A stretch of 38,907 bases of DNA from Candidatus Heimdallarchaeota archaeon (GCA_023705985.1 BPTO01000008.1:1-38907), one strand, 5' to 3'; positions 1-8,529 are shown, counted from the first letter of the stretch. Program-made: numbers and translations. The notes: generated by a model not told the origin, from the sequence alone.

Positions 1-45
1 CCACCGAGATCTACACTCTTTCCCTACACGACGCTCTTCCGATCT
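1..45 (+). other. Illumina TruSeq universal adapter remnant
   Basis: The first 45 bases match the 3' part of the Illumina universal adapter and end in the standard GCTCTTCCGATCT. This is library sequence, not genome. The reading frame of the first gene runs on into it, so that gene is artificially cut. Confidence 0.98.
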
Positions 46-1099
46 TCCTCCTTTGTTACTTGAATGGTATGGTATAAAACCAGAAACTGAGGATTATACA
101 GAAAAAGTTAGAATGTTCAATAAGAAATTTGAGAATTGCATGAGTAAGTCTTTCGTTATGTGTTATTCTTATGTTTATTTAACTGTCGCAATTGTAGTAT
201 ATCATTGGGCAGTAGACACAACACCATTCATTACACAATCTTTGTCTGATGAATTTGAAAAAATGTTCAATCTAACAATATCTTTTTTTGAGCAAGTTTT
301 AATGTTTACGGAAGATGAAGAATCAAAAACTACAATCTATAAACAGTTAATATCGATATTGACCATATGTAGCTATATCGATAATCTAGAAAGGGAAGAA
401 GAAGGAGAAGAGGGGGAAGAACTAAGATTTCAATTGTTTGCTCAAAGGCAAATATATTTTGAAAAACTTTTCTCTCAGAAAAATTTCGATTTTGACAGAA
501 AAGAGTTGTTTTTATTTATTTTAGATGATTTAGTCAGTTTATTTAGTTGCCTTTTTTTTAGGGGGGCTTTTGTAGAAGCGGTTAAACCTCTAATAATTAT
601 TTCTCGTACCCTAAGTGATAAGAAAAAATATATAGATTCACGCGTTTTTGAGATATTTAACGATTTATTTGATGACTTTTACACTACTCTTATCATTCAT
701 AGCGATCTTGGAAGCAACCAATCATTGTTGAGAATGTATGGTAGTAAATTGTACTATACAATGTTTAATACTATTTTAGCATTATGTGACGATATAAACA
801 TGGTATTAAGTATCGCTTTACCAGAAGATACAATTGGCAAATTCGACAGTGTTTGTGAAATATTATTGTCTATTGATTTAGACGCCTTCATTAGATCTAA
901 AGATTTTCAAGCAGTTTTTATAATAATGATTTATTATCGCAAACTTTGTGGTCAGTCAACAGATAAAATTCTAGATGAAATTGTTAAAATCTCTAAAATT
1001 AGTGAAGAGAATAAACCCTTGTTACTAAAAGAATTCAAATATGCTCTCCTAAAGGTGGAACATTATTTTAGGAAAAAAAATAAAAGGATAAAGGGATAA
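46..1099 (+). CDS. Hypothetical helical protein, 5' end missing
   Basis: I do not recognise a family. The frame is open from the adapter junction to the stop at 1097-1099, and the first possible start inside it (TTG at 53) has no Shine-Dalgarno, so the true start lies off the contig. About 350 residues are visible. They look mostly alpha-helical and rich in Phe, Leu, Ile, Asp and Glu. A short acidic stretch (EEEGEEGEE) lies near residue 115 and the C-terminus is basic (RKKNKRIKG). Hydrophobic stretches are short and interrupted by charges, so a soluble helical-repeat (TPR- or HEAT-like) fold is more likely than a membrane protein, but no repeat register is convincing. The stop lies in a short A/G-rich direct repeat (AAGGGATA units, about 1083-1108). 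Confidence 0.75.
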
Positions 1100-1126
1100 A
1101 GGGATAAATGGCGTAGATAAAGAATC

Positions 1127-1470
1127 CTACATTCCTCTCCAGTTTTGCGTAATCCATTTAAACCATTTAGCTTCCTTATCCTTTCCAGGGAAAGTCAGTA
1201 TAAGATTGTATGCATCTTGAGCAATTCCATCAATTAGAACCTTGAACCAATGATTATGACCCGGTAATGCTACTGAATTACCTAAGGAACCATGGATCAC
1301 ATCAAATGATGCCATTCCTAAACGAAATTCTATGTGTTTTCCTAAATCATCAGTAATCCAAAAGCCCCATCGCCAATTACAGTGATTTTAAAAATATAAT
1401 CTGTATGGTTCACACTATAACTATGCTCATATAATCTAAAAAGGTAATTATTACTTTGTGCATAGTACCA
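1127..1470 (-). pseudogene. Remnant of a decayed gene (frameshifted, 5' truncated)
   Basis: Two minus-strand frames read as one coherent polypeptide. The upstream frame (1470 to about 1369) gives residues such as NNYLFRLYEHSYS and DYIFKITVIGDG. The downstream frame (about 1366 to 1127) continues with GFWITDDLGKHIEFRLG, LPGHNHWFKVLIDG and ends WITQNWRGM. They join at the CCCC run at 1365-1368 if one base is restored. Upstream of 1470 the frame meets a stop with no start codon, and the MFS promoter follows. The alternating hydrophobic pattern suggests a beta-rich domain of about 110 residues. I cannot name the family. The string VIGDGAFG resembles a Ras-like P-loop but lacks GKT/S. Confidence 0.5.
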
Positions 1471-1483
1471 TTACGTTACAATA

Positions 1484-1505
1484 AAGTTTTTAACATAATA
1501 TTTAA
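1484..1505 (+). promoter_or_regulatory. Probable TATA promoter of the MFS gene
   Basis: An A/T-only tract with TTTTTAAC and TAATATTTAAA lies 12-33 bp ahead of the ATG at 1517. No Shine-Dalgarno is visible, so a leaderless or short-leader transcript is likely. Confidence 0.4.
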
Positions 1506-1516
1506 ACACAAATCAG

Positions 1517-2806
1517 ATGCCAGAAATAAGTAGTCCAAGACCAGCATTAGCTTTGACAGCACTTATTTTTGGACACTTTCTAAACCACTTCTACGCTTAT
1601 GTTTTTCTGGCTTCAATGATAATTATGCGTTTACCTGGAAATTTGAATCTTACAGATTCGCAAGTTGGTTTATTAGGCACAATTCAGATGCTTGTTTTTG
1701 CTGTTTTTTCAATAGTTGTAGGTATTGTTGGAGATAAATGGCTTAAAAGCAAGACAATATTTATCCCTATTGGCATCCTTTTTATGTCTTTACATCTTTT
1801 CGTTGCAGCGTATGCAACAAGTATGACCTTACTAATTGTTTCATCAGTCGTAGTGGGTTTTGGCGCAGCTTTCTATCATCCAGTAGCTTATGCGGCAATA
1901 GCAGATCTATATGAGAAAAAAAAAGGATTGACGATGGCAATGAATGCAGCTATTGGAATGATCGGCACTTCAATTACTCCAGGTCTAGTGGTTTCAATGG
2001 ATAAATTAATGGGGTGGAGGAACTTTTTCATACTCTTTGGAATTATTGGTTTGGGTCTAACAGTCTTCATTTTCTTTAGCATGAATTATCTGATAAGTTA
2101 CAGATTTACGAGTGAGGAAATCGAAGAAAAAGAACAGATAATGAACAAAATGAAGACCAGTGGAAGAATAAAACATTGGTTTAGAACTGAATTTGTATTA
2201 ATCATAACTTTCTCAATCATTATTTGTTTATTCTATTCTTCATTTAGAACAGGAATATTTAAAATAACTAATCAATGGCTATCTATTATTTTTGTGGATA
2301 TGTATTCATATTCAGAAATTAACGCAGGATGGATAACAACTGTTATATTAATTGTAGGAGGTTTGACTGCAATTGTTGGAGGAATAGTTAGTGACAAATA
2401 TACTACAAGTATTACAATGTTAATATCTCTTGGAGGGTCTGCAATTATACTGTTGTTACTTTTTATATCAGGAGAATCATTACCTGGTTTCTTAGTAATT
2501 ATGCTTTACTTTATCTTTATTGCTTTCCTCTATTTTTCAGCAACAGCAGGGACAAAATATGTTGCTGAAAATGTTCCTCAAGGATCAAGATCTACTGGAA
2601 TCAGTTTATTATTCGCATTTCCTAGTATCCTAGGTGGCTTCTTCCCATGGATGTTTGGTTTAGTAAAAGAAAACATCGATAATACTTGGTCTATAGGCTT
2701 TTTATCTCTATTAGCTATAATTGGCACATTTGCTGCATTTACGCTTTATGTAAGGGACAGAAAACTTGGTAAAACAAAGAAGAGCAAAGAAATTCTACAA
2801 ATCTAA
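1517..2806 (+). CDS. MFS transporter, fosmidomycin-resistance-like
   Basis: A 429-residue polytopic membrane protein with about 12 hydrophobic segments and a charged central loop (around residues 195-215, rich in E and K), as expected for a 6+6 major facilitator. The motif after TM2 (GIVGDKWLKSK, residues 74-84) is a version of the MFS loop 2-3 signature. The segment GFGAAFYHPVAYAAIADLY near residues 114-132 resembles the FYHP/HPE region of the fosmidomycin-resistance (Fsr) subgroup, so efflux of a small metabolite or drug is a reasonable guess. The substrate cannot be read from sequence. The ATG follows an AT-rich promoter. The gene stands alone, with hppA downstream behind its own promoter. 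Confidence 0.85.
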   Translation: MPEISSPRPALALTALIFGHFLNHFYAYVFLASMIIMRLPGNLNLTDSQVGLLGTIQMLVFAVFSIVVGIVGDKWLKSKTIFIPIGILFMSLHLFVAAYATSMTLLIVSSVVVGFGAAFYHPVAYAAIADLYEKKKGLTMAMNAAIGMIGTSITPGLVVSMDKLMGWRNFFILFGIIGLGLTVFIFFSMNYLISYRFTSEEIEEKEQIMNKMKTSGRIKHWFRTEFVLIITFSIIICLFYSSFRTGIFKITNQWLSIIFVDMYSYSEINAGWITTVILIVGGLTAIVGGIVSDKYTTSITMLISLGGSAIILLLLFISGESLPGFLVIMLYFIFIAFLYFSATAGTKYVAENVPQGSRSTGISLLFAFPSILGGFFPWMFGLVKENIDNTWSIGFLSLLAIIGTFAAFTLYVRDRKLGKTKKSKEILQI

Positions 2807-2927
2807 TGTAAATCAAATCAATAAGTAAATTATGAATTCTGACTTTTTGTTTATCATCTAATATATTGCTAACTAGAGATATAAAACAAGGTAAATTCAA
2901 AAAGGAAAGAACAATCAGTGCGGGCAT

Positions 2928-2964
2928 TTATAAGTGAAATACCCTTTTTATTTCAGACTTATAA
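2928..2964. repeat. Strong inverted repeat between MFS gene and hppA
   Basis: The arms are TTATAAGTGAAATA (2928-2941) and TATTTC + AG + ACTTATAA (2949-2964). They give a 14-bp stem with a 2-nt bulge and the 7-nt loop CCCTTTT. No T-run follows, so it is not a classical terminator. It lies about 20 bp upstream of the hppA TATA element, where an operator or upstream activator site could sit. Confidence 0.6.
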
Positions 2965-2984
2965 CAATAGGTCAAGGGAGTAAG

Positions 2985-2997
2985 TTTTAAATATAAA
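2985..2997 (+). promoter_or_regulatory. TATA box of hppA
   Basis: TTTTAAATATAAA lies 46-58 bp ahead of the hppA ATG. Initiation about 25 bp downstream would fall inside the inverted repeat at 3010-3038. Confidence 0.5.
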
Positions 2998-3009
2998 TGG
3001 TTTACATGC

Positions 3010-3038
3010 AAATCACTTAAACATAAAAAAAGTGATTT
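3010..3038. promoter_or_regulatory. Inverted repeat abutting the hppA start codon
   Basis: Perfect 9-bp arms AAATCACTT (3010-3018) and AAGTGATTT (3030-3038) flank an 11-nt A/T spacer and end 4 bp before the ATG at 3043. The position fits either an operator over the transcription start or an RNA hairpin at the ribosome entry site. Confidence 0.5.
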
Positions 3039-3042
3039 AAAA

Positions 3043-5295
3043 ATGGTACCACTTATTTTACTAATTGCTATAATAGCTGGTGTTTTATCTATCGTTGCTG
3101 CGATTTACTTTACAGTGATTGTAATGAAAAAAGATCGCGGAAACAAAAAGATGATAGAAATATCCGGTTATATTGAAAAAGGAGCTAAACATTTCCTCTG
3201 GGTCCAATATTTGGTCTTAGCTGCATTTGTTGTTGTTCTGTTCATAATAATATTATTATTCCTACCATCAGAGATGACCGGTGGCTTAGTTCCAGTAATA
3301 GTTGGACATCTAAATTGGGAACAAGCTTTAGCTTATCTGATAGGGTCTGCAGCATCAATGTTTGCTGGATGGCTAGGTTTGATTGTAGGAGTTAAGACTA
3401 ACACAAGAGCTGCTCAAGGAGTAACAAAAAGCGTCAAGGAAGGTTTTGATATAGCTTTCTTTGGAGGTTCAGTAATGGGTTTAGCTGTTGTAGGTGTAGC
3501 CTTATTAGGCGTTGGAGGAATTTACTGGATATTCGAACCAGCAGTAGGTTTTAAATTTGCCACAAAAATAGTTCTAGGTTTCAGTTTTGGAGCTAGTACT
3601 ATTGCATTGTTCATGAAATGTGGTGGAGGAATTTTCACTAAAACAGCTGATGTTGGTGCAGATTTAGTAGGTAAAGCTGAATACAATCTGCCTGAAGATG
3701 ACATTCGAAATCCAGCAACTATTGCTGACAATGTCGGTGATAACGTAGGAGACATTGCAGGTATGGGTAGTGATCTACTCGACTCTTATGTAGCTTCAAT
3801 AGTTGCAGCAATGATTCTAGGGACAACCTTCGGACTTCTTGGTTATGAAATTTACTTTGTTATTCTACCCATATTAGTCGCAGCTGTGGGTTTAGTTGCT
3901 TCGTTAATTGGTATTTTCCTCGTTAAATGGTTAGGCAGAGAAAATCCAGGAAAGGCTCTAAACTTAGGAACATATCTTTCAACTTTAATAGTTGCTGCTT
4001 TTGTAGCAATATTGATTTGGATACTTACAACTCAAATTCCAGATAGCACAACTAAATTATGGAGAGATTTCTTCGCAATAATAATCGGGCTTGCTAGTGG
4101 AATTGTGATTGGATGGACAAGTGATTATTTTACAAGAGAAGATAAAAAACCAACAAAGAATATTGCTCTAGCAGCAGAAGAAGGTCATGCAGTAACAATA
4201 CTCTCAGGATTCTCATATGGTTTGATCAGTGTTGTTCCTCCAGCTCTAGGTATAATTGTTGCGATGGCAGTATCATATATGCTAGATGGTGTTTTTGGTG
4301 TTGCTTTAGCAGCTGTTGGTATGTTATCAATCGTTGGAACAATCGTATCTAATGATGCATTCGGCCCAATAGTAGATAATTCACGAGCAATAGCTGAACA
4401 AGGAGGGCTAGGAGAGGAAGTTATCAGAAAAGCTGATAAGCTAGACGCAGCTGGAAACACAGCAAAAGCTATCACAAAAGGTTTTGCAATAGGTTCAGCA
4501 AACTTAACAGTTTTAGCACTACTATTCTCATTTGCGGAAGAAGCAGGAATAGTGGAAGCAGGGATGAACCTACTAGATATAAAAATTCTAATAGGTGCAT
4601 TTATAGGCGTAGTTATTCCAGCACTGTTCTCAGCTTTGTTAATACTATCAGTTCAGAAAAACGCAGCCAAGATGGTTAAAGAAATAAGAAGACAATTTGA
4701 AGAAAATCCTGGAATCTTAAAAGGAACAGAACCTGCTGACTTTAATAAGACGATTGCTATCGCAACAAAAGGAGCTTTAGTGGAACTTATTCTACCCAGT
4801 ATTATATCATTCTCAATACCAGTTCTAGTAGGTCTAATATTTGGTGTTGCAGCACTAGGTGCTTTTCTAGCAGGAGCAATTCTATCAGGATTTGTGTTTG
4901 CTATAATGATGTCTAACGCGGGTGGAGCGTGGGATAATGCGAAAAAATTTATAGAGGACGGAAATTTGGGTGGTAAAGGCACTGAAACTCACAAAGCTGC
5001 TATTACTGGCGACACCGTTGGTGATCCTTTCAAAGACACCTCAGGTCCAAGTATTAACACTTTGCTTGTTGTTATGTCACTTACTTCTTCAGTCTTTATG
5101 GGACTTTTGCTAGCAGTAGGTAAAGATGGTCTTATTGGCGGACTTCTTGCTCATACCGCAGTTGGTGATGTTGCTATCTGGATCATTATTGTTGCTATTC
5201 TATGTGCAGTTCTTGCTGGTGTCCTCGTCTGGGCTATCTTCAAAGTTGTTAAACATCCAAAAGTATTGGAAAAGAGTGCTAAGAAGAAAGATTAA
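3043..5295 (+). CDS. hppA: Membrane-bound pyrophosphatase (ion pump)
   Basis: Integral membrane pyrophosphatase of 750 residues, typical family length, with about 16 transmembrane segments. It couples PPi hydrolysis to ion export. The substrate-site signature DVGADLVGKAE begins near residue 202 and is followed by the Asp-rich DNVGDNVGD run near residue 230. The second conserved set GDTVGDPFKDTSGPS lies near residue 660. The segment GNTAKAITKG (residues 471-480) has Lys at the position that is Ala in K+-dependent enzymes and Thr three residues later, which is the pattern of K+-independent, usually proton-pumping, members. Pumped ion is inferred, not seen. It stands alone between the two inverted repeats and a T-rich tract. 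Confidence 0.97.
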   Translation: MVPLILLIAIIAGVLSIVAAIYFTVIVMKKDRGNKKMIEISGYIEKGAKHFLWVQYLVLAAFVVVLFIIILLFLPSEMTGGLVPVIVGHLNWEQALAYLIGSAASMFAGWLGLIVGVKTNTRAAQGVTKSVKEGFDIAFFGGSVMGLAVVGVALLGVGGIYWIFEPAVGFKFATKIVLGFSFGASTIALFMKCGGGIFTKTADVGADLVGKAEYNLPEDDIRNPATIADNVGDNVGDIAGMGSDLLDSYVASIVAAMILGTTFGLLGYEIYFVILPILVAAVGLVASLIGIFLVKWLGRENPGKALNLGTYLSTLIVAAFVAILIWILTTQIPDSTTKLWRDFFAIIIGLASGIVIGWTSDYFTREDKKPTKNIALAAEEGHAVTILSGFSYGLISVVPPALGIIVAMAVSYMLDGVFGVALAAVGMLSIVGTIVSNDAFGPIVDNSRAIAEQGGLGEEVIRKADKLDAAGNTAKAITKGFAIGSANLTVLALLFSFAEEAGIVEAGMNLLDIKILIGAFIGVVIPALFSALLILSVQKNAAKMVKEIRRQFEENPGILKGTEPADFNKTIAIATKGALVELILPSIISFSIPVLVGLIFGVAALGAFLAGAILSGFVFAIMMSNAGGAWDNAKKFIEDGNLGGKGTETHKAAITGDTVGDPFKDTSGPSINTLLVVMSLTSSVFMGLLLAVGKDGLIGGLLAHTAVGDVAIWIIIVAILCAVLAGVLVWAIFKVVKHPKVLEKSAKKKD

Positions 5296-5303
5296 TCTTT
5301 CTG

Positions 5304-5350
5304 ACACTTTTTCCTTTTTCTTTTCTTTTCTTTTCTTTCAACATTTTTCT
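5304..5350 (+). terminator. T-rich terminator tract after hppA
   Basis: Starting about 10 bp after the stop is a pyrimidine tract with several CTTTT units (5315-5338) and further T-runs to about 5350. Archaeal termination uses such oligo-T stretches without a required hairpin. Confidence 0.55.
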
Positions 5351-5476
5351 TATATTATATACCATTTCTTTTAGTAGAAGAGATCTTCGTCTTTGTTGCT
5401 ATAGTTAGGATTATTATCAGAAGAATCCGTTGCACAAAACATATATTCGATAAAGAGATTAATTAAGTGTGATTTC

Positions 5477-7873
5477 TTGAAAAAGAGAACAATAGTATTG
5501 TTATTTCTACTAATATTGTCAATCTACGCATCTAATATCAATGTACAAATAACTGCTGAAGCGAATAATTATAAATCTAGTTCATTAGATTTGACATCTC
5601 ATGATCCTATTGAAATAATCTCTGATGATAATTTCACTGATTATGGTTTTTCTGGCACAGGAACGGAAGTAGATCCTTACATTATTGAAGGGTATAATAT
5701 TACAACAACAACGAGTTCAAATGGTATTTTTATCTATGAGACAACGAAATATTTCATTGTTAGTAATTGCTATATTGACGCAGAAAAGTATGGGATTTAT
5801 ATCTATGATGTAGCTTACGGTACAGCAACTGTCATTAACAACACTTGTAGCAATAACAACAAAGGCATCTTTCTTTACGATTCTGATGGTTCTACGGTTA
5901 CCAACAACACGTGCAGTAACAATTACGACAGTGGCATCTATTTTTGGTTTTCTGATATTTCTACGGTTACCAACAACACGTGCAGTAACAATGGGGATGG
6001 TATCTTTCTTTACGATTCTATTAATTCTACTGTTGTCAACAACACGTGCAACAGCAATGACAAGGGTATCTATCTTTGCTATTTTGATTATTCTACTGTT
6101 GCCAACAACACATGCAACTGCAATGATGAAGGCATCGATCTTTACAGTTCTGTTAGTTCTACGGTTACCAACAACACTTGTAACAATAACAACAGAGGCA
6201 TCGTGCTTAGGTATTCTGATGGTTCTACGGTTACCAACAACACTTGTAACAATAACAACAGAGGTATCAAGCTTGAGTCTTCTGATTATTCTACTGTTGC
6301 CAACAACACTTGTAGCAACAATTACGACTATGGCATCTACTTTTTGTTATCTGGGAGTTCGACGGTTGCTAACAACACTTTTAGTAATTGTGGTTTTTAT
6401 ATATTTGAAGATACCATTGGTGATTACCTCTCTAACACTATCGAGAATAATTGGGTGAATGGAAAAATATTAGGCTTTTATACTAACCTTGACTCAACTA
6501 CTATTGCTGAACCAGTTTATGGGCAATTAATATTAGTTAATTGTACAAGTGTGACAGTACGTGACCAGATATTAATTAACGCTACAGTTGGTCTATTTCT
6601 CTTCTCCTGTATATATTCAGTTATTATTAATAACACCTGCAACAACAATGGCGAGGGCATCTATCTTCGATTTTCTGGGAGTTCGACGGTTACCAACAAC
6701 ACATGCAGCGATAACAACTGGGAAGGCATCTATTTTTACGATTCTGGGAGTTCGACGGTGGCAAACAATACTTGCAGCAATAACAACTATGGTATCAAGC
6801 TTGAGTCTTCTGATAGTTCGACGGTTACCAACAACACCTGTAACAGCAATGGTGAGGGCATCAAGCTTGAGTCTTCTGATAGTTCTACTGTCATCAACAA
6901 CACATGCAACAGCAATGGCGAGGGTATCAAGCTTCGATTTTCTGGGAGTTCTATTGTGACAAACAATACTTGCAACAATAACAACTATGGCATCTTGCTT
7001 TGGCATTCTGATAGTTCTACAGTTGCTAACAACACTTGTAACAGCAATGACGAGGGCATCAAGCTTCGATTTTCTGGGAGTTCGACGGTTGCCAACAACA
7101 CGTGCAACAACAATGGGGATGGTATCTATCTTTACGATTCTGAGAGTTCTACTGTCCTTAACAACGCTTGCAGCGACAATGGGGATGGTATCAAGCTTGA
7201 GTCTTCTGATAGGTCTACGGTTGTTAATAACACTTGTAGCAACAACCACAGAGGTATCAAGCTTGAGTCTTCTGATAGGTCTACAGTTGTTAATAACACT
7301 TGTAACAGCAACGACAGAGAAGGCTTCTCTTTTTACAATTCTTATTGCTCAACTGTTGCCAACAACACTTGTAGTAATAACAACTTGGGCATCTTTCTTT
7401 ACGAATCTTCTATTTCTACTGTTACCAGCAACACTTGTAGCAACAATTACGACTGTGGCATTGAGCTTTCCTCTTCTAGTTTTTGTGTCGTTACTTACAA
7501 TTTTCTACAAGAAAATGAAGGTTATGGAGTATACTTATTTTCTGGTTCTGATGGTAATCTTATTCACCATAATACCTTTGTAGGCAATAGTCTAGGAGGA
7601 ACTTCACAAGCATATGATAGTGCTTATAAGAACATCTGGTATGACCCTGAGACAAAAGAAGGGAATTATTGGGATGACTGGTCAGGAACAGGTTCTTATT
7701 CTATTGATGGTTATGCGGGTTCAGAAGATCTCTATCCTCTCGATGAACCTGCTGAATATTCAGTTGAATCTACTACAGATGAAAATCAATTAAGCTTTAC
7801 AATTACTCTCCTGATGTTAGTATTTCCCTTAATGCTTACAAGGATAATCTCAAAGAAGGCAAAGAAAAAATAG
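5477..7873 (+). CDS. Secreted, membrane-anchored beta-helix repeat protein (NosD-like)
   Basis: 798 residues. The TTG start at 5477 is chosen because it gives a clean Sec signal peptide (KKR then a hydrophobic core, residues 2-20). An N-terminal NosD-like domain (ISDDNFTDYGFSGTGTEVDP, then YIIEGYNI) leads into right-handed parallel beta-helix repeats of 22-23 residues, about eight before and thirteen after a conserved insert (residues 300-360, with VNGKILGFYTN and GQLILVNCTSVTV). The repeat consensus is STVxNNTCxxNxxGIxLxxS. Nearly every turn carries one Cys at the same place and an NNT glycosylation sequon. The C-terminus has the family-typical YWDDWSGTGSYSIDGYAG, then one TM and the tail SKKAKKK. 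Probably an extracellular carbohydrate-binding or carbohydrate-modifying or adhesive protein. No catalytic residues can be assigned. Confidence 0.85.
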   Translation: MKKRTIVLLFLLILSIYASNINVQITAEANNYKSSSLDLTSHDPIEIISDDNFTDYGFSGTGTEVDPYIIEGYNITTTTSSNGIFIYETTKYFIVSNCYIDAEKYGIYIYDVAYGTATVINNTCSNNNKGIFLYDSDGSTVTNNTCSNNYDSGIYFWFSDISTVTNNTCSNNGDGIFLYDSINSTVVNNTCNSNDKGIYLCYFDYSTVANNTCNCNDEGIDLYSSVSSTVTNNTCNNNNRGIVLRYSDGSTVTNNTCNNNNRGIKLESSDYSTVANNTCSNNYDYGIYFLLSGSSTVANNTFSNCGFYIFEDTIGDYLSNTIENNWVNGKILGFYTNLDSTTIAEPVYGQLILVNCTSVTVRDQILINATVGLFLFSCIYSVIINNTCNNNGEGIYLRFSGSSTVTNNTCSDNNWEGIYFYDSGSSTVANNTCSNNNYGIKLESSDSSTVTNNTCNSNGEGIKLESSDSSTVINNTCNSNGEGIKLRFSGSSIVTNNTCNNNNYGILLWHSDSSTVANNTCNSNDEGIKLRFSGSSTVANNTCNNNGDGIYLYDSESSTVLNNACSDNGDGIKLESSDRSTVVNNTCSNNHRGIKLESSDRSTVVNNTCNSNDREGFSFYNSYCSTVANNTCSNNNLGIFLYESSISTVTSNTCSNNYDCGIELSSSSFCVVTYNFLQENEGYGVYLFSGSDGNLIHHNTFVGNSLGGTSQAYDSAYKNIWYDPETKEGNYWDDWSGTGSYSIDGYAGSEDLYPLDEPAEYSVESTTDENQLSFTITLLMLVFPLMLTRIISKKAKKK
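5820..7470 (+). repeat. Tandem 66-69 bp coding repeat
   Basis: Two blocks of in-frame repeats (about 5820-6390 and 6610-7470) encode the beta-helix turns. Neighbouring units are often nearly identical at DNA level, for example the GGCATCAAGCTTGAGTC units around 6790-6930 and 7190-7270. Recent unit duplication or gene conversion is likely. The repeat also opens long false frames on both strands. Confidence 0.85.
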
Positions 7874-7874
7874 A

Positions 7875-8090
7875 TTAGAGGATGGGAATAACCTTTTCTA
7901 GAATACTAAAATTTCCTGAAGATTGACGTTCTAAGAGTTCTTCCATCATAAGAGATTCTAACCCTTGAACAATTGTTATTTTCTTTCTTTTTTTCATTTC
8001 ATCAACTATTCTATTATGTAAACATTGTTTGATATAATAATACTCAATTCTTTTAATTTCTGTCTTCGATTTGGATTTAGAAGAATTCAC
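7875..8090 (-). CDS. Possible small basic protein
   Basis: 71 residues from GTG at 8090, ending one base after the beta-helix gene in convergent orientation. It is Lys-rich at the N-terminus (SSKSKSKTEIKR) and predicted helical, with no Cys motif or TM. No family is recognised. A coding role is plausible from the charge pattern, but there is no good Shine-Dalgarno, and it could be a chance frame. Confidence 0.35.
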   Translation of the reverse strand: MNSSKSKSKTEIKRIEYYYIKQCLHNRIVDEMKKRKKITIVQGLESLMMEELLERQSSGNFSILEKVIPIL

Positions 8091-8171
8091 CTTGTAGCTG
8101 TCCTAAGCATCTGTCTTTAGATTGTTTTCAAACTTCTTAAATCAAAGAAAATTATTCAAAAAATCTTAAAG

Positions 8172-8216
8172 AAAGAGTAGGTTCTTACTCTTTTTTTTAT
8201 TACTTTTTTTTTTTTA
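8172..8216 (+). terminator. Hairpin plus T-run terminator
   Basis: Perfect 8-bp arms AAAGAGTA (8172-8179) and TACTCTTT (8186-8193) with loop GGTTCT are followed by eight T, then a second run of about 13 T. This looks like a bacterial-style intrinsic terminator for rightward transcripts. On the other strand the hairpin is followed by a T-rich tract, so it may act for both directions. Confidence 0.55.
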
Positions 8217-8223
8217 TTTTCAA

Positions 8224-8505
8224 TCATATAATTCTTCGTTTTCTAAGATACACAAAAGAAACCAACACCAAAAAACTCAAAGTAAAAGCGAAACCATTTG
8301 TTAGTTCTGTATCATTATTGCTTGTTTCTGTATTAGTTTCTGTATTTGTTACTGTTATAGTAGTAGCTGTTTGTATAGGAATTTGAATGTAATATTCTCC
8401 AGGAAGAGGTTTGACTATATTACCTGTACTCAAGAAATTTAATGAGTCAGGTACAATTATTGAACTATAATTCTCATATATAATCATTACAAAAAAACAT
8501 TTCAC
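8224..8505 (-). CDS. Small membrane-anchored protein or 3' remnant of a surface protein
   Basis: 93 residues from GTG at 8505, in the same frame as and directly behind the THEP1-like gene (whose stop is 8530-8532). The N-terminal half contains PLPGEYYIQIPIQT, which reads like the last strand of an extracellular beta domain. Then come a Thr/Asn stalk (VTNTETNTETSNND), one TM (FAFTLSFLVLVSFVYL) and the tail RKRRII. There is no signal peptide, so a displaced C-terminal fragment of a larger surface protein is at least as likely as a working gene. Confidence 0.4.
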   Translation of the reverse strand: MKCFFVMIIYENYSSIIVPDSLNFLSTGNIVKPLPGEYYIQIPIQTATTITVTNTETNTETSNNDTELTNGFAFTLSFLVLVSFVYLRKRRII

Positions 8506-8529
8506 GTGAAAAGCGTTTGTGCTCGTAAA

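Noticed and set aside
1335-1470. Ras-like small GTPase relic suggested by FKITVIGDGAFG
   Set aside because: The GKS/T of the P-loop is missing, the downstream frame has no DxxG or NKxD, and the joined reading (GDGGFWITDD) fits a beta-rich domain better.
2739-2927. 62-residue minus-strand ORF after the MFS gene
   Set aside because: Starts in the intergenic region and ends antisense to the MFS 3' end, with no ribosome site and no recognisable motif.
3522-4982. Minus-strand ORFs of 77-109 residues inside hppA
   Set aside because: Antisense shadows of a strongly conserved gene, rich in Ser/Pro/Ile strings with no motif.
5820-7470. CRISPR-like regular repeats
   Set aside because: There are no unique spacers between constant repeats. 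The whole unit is in-frame coding sequence with graded variation.
5886-7583. Several long ORFs in other frames on both strands inside the beta-helix gene
   Set aside because: They follow the 66-69 bp repeat period and encode low-complexity Leu/Thr or Val/Ile strings. The beta-helix frame with signal peptide, conserved NosD motifs and TM anchor is the real one.
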